From assembly GCF_937949835.1 (NCBI RefSeq), contig NZ_CALEDC010000301.1:1-6801 (forward strand): a stretch of DNA of 6,801 nucleotides. The letters run 5' to 3'. The notes beneath the pieces were generated by a model. The model was not told where the DNA came from. It saw only the letters and a list, made by a program, of their open reading frames with translations, and did no database searches. This document shows positions 5,642-6,801 of the stretch, one piece after another. How positions within the stretch are numbered: position 1 is the first letter of the stretch; each line of letters begins with the position of its first letter. The translations under genes were made by a program, and so were the position numbers. The DNA is from an uncultured Campylobacter sp. (GTDB lineage Bacteria; Campylobacterota; Campylobacteria; Campylobacterales; Campylobacteraceae).

Positions 5642-6801
5642 TCTTTTAAATTTAGCCTCGATCGCGCCTATGGCGATACTCGGAGGATTTGCCCTACTGA
5701 TGCTCGCGGTTTCGCTTTTTGCGCGCACGCTATCGTATAAATTTTACGCCGTCATCACGATACTGGCGCTAGCTCTGGGCTTCGGGCTTGTTTTCGGATA
5801 CAACAGCGGCATACGCGGGCTTTTTGACGTGATGCTGGTGGACGGAATCGCGACGCTATCGATGCTTATCATGCTCGCAGGCTCGATATTTTTCATCTTT
5901 CTATCTTTGGGTGCAAGAAGCGCGCATGAGTACCATACCGCGGAATTTTTCGTGCTGTTTTTATTCGTGCTCGTGGGCTATGAGTTTATGGTCGCGAGCG
6001 AAAGCTTAATGATGATCCTCGTGGGGCTTGAGACGGGCTCGCTGGCGCTTTATACGCTCATCGCATTGCATAATCGCGCCAGATCAATCGAAGCGGCGCT
6101 AAAATATTTCATCATGGGCGCGATGGGATCGGGATTTTTCGCATTCGGCGCGGCGATGTTTTTTCTATCGACCGGCTCTATGGAAATTTCAAATATCGCG
6201 CAGATCGCTAAGAGTTCAAATTTACAAACCAGCGTCCTACTTTTCGCCGCCTGCTCATTTATGATCGTCTCGATAGGATTTAAGCTCTCGCTGATCCCGT
6301 TTCATACCTGGACGCCCGACGTTTACGAGGGCGCGAGCTCCGCAATGGCGGGCTTCATGTCCGTAGTGCCTAAGATCGCGGGCTTTGTCGTGGCGATCAG
6401 GCTGTTTGAGGCGCTGGGAAGTATCGGCGTGCAGTGGCTAAACATCGTGCTCTACGCCGTAGCGGTGGTTACGATGAGCTTAGCGAACCTCATGGCGCTC
6501 GTGCAGCGCGACGTCAAGCGGATGCTGGCTTTCAGCTCCGTTTCGCACGCAGGCTTCGTACTCTGCGCGATCGTGATCGGCTCGACGCAGGCAAATGCGG
6601 CGCTTTTCACCTACTGGATACTATATGCCGTGGCAAATCTCGGGGCGTTTGCGTTCATCTGGTGCGTACGGCAAAGGCGCGCGCGCTCGTTAAATTTAAA
6701 ATTTAAAACCCAAAACCCTGCTTTAAATTTAAACGCAAACGGCGAGAGCTTTATCTCAAATGCAAAGCCCGCTTTTTCGCAAAATCACGAGCCGGGCTCT
6801 G
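5631..6801 (+). CDS. nuoN: NADH-quinone oxidoreductase subunit N (partial, runs off the window)
   Basis: The first 390 residues are present and the frame stays open to the right edge, so the stop is not seen. NuoN (ND2 family) is the proximal proton pump, next to NuoK. The pump residues match E. coli closely: Glu134 in LVGLETGSLALY (E133), Lys158 in ALKYFIMGA (K158), Lys218 in GFKLSLIPFHTWTPDVYEGA (K217), Lys248 in VVPKIAGF (K247) and Lys296 in QRDVKRMLAFSSVSHAGF (K295). The last helix seen is about YAVANLGAFAFIW, ending at residue 344. After it, residues 347-390 are entirely hydrophilic, where the family has a short loop before the next helix. The ATG at 5631 lies inside the end of nuoM (11-base overlap), with TAAGG at 5617-5621 upstream. 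The partner of E. coli K395 would lie beyond the window. Confidence 0.95.
   Translation, partial: MQNNLLNLASIAPMAILGGFALLMLAVSLFARTLSYKFYAVITILALALGFGLVFGYNSGIRGLFDVMLVDGIATLSMLIMLAGSIFFIFLSLGARSAHEYHTAEFFVLFLFVLVGYEFMVASESLMMILVGLETGSLALYTLIALHNRARSIEAALKYFIMGAMGSGFFAFGAAMFFLSTGSMEISNIAQIAKSSNLQTSVLLFAACSFMIVSIGFKLSLIPFHTWTPDVYEGASSAMAGFMSVVPKIAGFVVAIRLFEALGSIGVQWLNIVLYAVAVVTMSLANLMALVQRDVKRMLAFSSVSHAGFVLCAIVIGSTQANAALFTYWILYAVANLGAFAFIWCVRQRRARSLNLKFKTQNPALNLNANGESFISNAKPAFSQNHEPGS
6669..6801 (+). other. Hydrophilic insert in the NuoN loop after the NLGAF helix
   Basis: Residues 347-390 of NuoN, starting RQRRARSLNLKF, are basic then Asn/Ser/Ala-rich and contain no membrane segment. Related NuoN proteins have only a short loop here before a Gly-Leu motif and the next helix. 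The insert is in frame, with no stop. Its right end is outside the window, so full length is unknown. The DNA at 6690-6733 is AT-rich, with three copies of AAATTT. Confidence 0.7.
6690..6733 (+). repeat. AAATTT-rich segment within nuoN
   Basis: TTAAATTTAAAATTTAAAA at 6690-6708 and TTTAAATTTAAAC at 6722-6734 form a local cluster of the palindromic word AAATTT, encoding LNLKFK and LNLN. It coincides with the start of the hydrophilic insert. The same word is scattered through the rest of the window. Whether it marks a past insertion or simple sequence growth cannot be told from here. Confidence 0.5.

Noticed and set aside
6434..6706. Plus-strand 90-codon frame inside nuoN
   Set aside because: It is in another frame from the conserved NuoN sequence, with Arg/Ala-rich content typical of a shifted reading of GC-rich codons.
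6669..6801. NuoN ending as a frameshift or pseudogene
   Set aside because: The frame stays open to the edge, and the alternative frame I followed hits a stop shortly after 6700. An in-frame insert fits better, although the downstream sequence is needed to be sure.
1..6801. Transfer RNAs, CRISPR arrays, insertion sequences, internal terminators
   Set aside because: Every base except a few short junctions is within conserved coding sequence; no direct-repeat array, inverted terminal repeats or hairpin plus T-run in a non-coding gap was seen.

Overview
The window is an uninterrupted, plus-strand stretch of the nuo operon, which encodes respiratory complex I (NADH-quinone oxidoreductase type). 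In order it holds the 3' end of nuoH, complete nuoI, nuoJ, nuoK, nuoL and nuoM, and a nuoN that runs off the right edge. Gaps between genes are 11 bases or fewer, or the genes overlap. There is no room for internal promoters, RNA genes or mobile elements, and none were seen.

The organism is most likely a Campylobacter or close relative among the Campylobacterota. NuoH carries the sequence NRTPLCLTEN, where most bacteria have a PFDLPEAE-type loop. NuoI carries CIGCGLCEKIC followed by V instead of P. From memory, both match Campylobacter jejuni. The bases are about half G+C, far above C. jejuni, which points to one of the higher-GC oral or host-associated species (C. gracilis, rectus or showae type). 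The species assignment is inference.

Layout: 1-486 nuoH C-terminal half (quinone-site membrane subunit); 498-1415 nuoI (peripheral subunit with two [4Fe-4S] clusters); 1412-1939 nuoJ; 1941-2264 nuoK; 2257-4104 nuoL; 4112-5641 nuoM; 5631-6801 nuoN (partial). NuoI passes electrons toward the quinone site at the NuoB/NuoD/NuoH interface. NuoH, J and K form the link into the membrane arm. NuoL, M and N are the three antiporter-like proton-pumping subunits. The key glutamates and lysines of the pumps are all present in the visible sequence. In known Campylobacter, complex I lacks the standard NADH-binding NuoE/NuoF and is thought to take electrons from flavodoxin; those genes would lie outside this window.

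No unknown system is hidden here. The unusual points are inside known subunits: a 110-residue Ser/Ala-rich tail on NuoI, a long hydrophilic insert in a NuoN loop that begins near the right edge, an Ala in place of a near-invariant Glu in NuoH, and a strong excess of the palindromic word AAATTT in all three reading frames.
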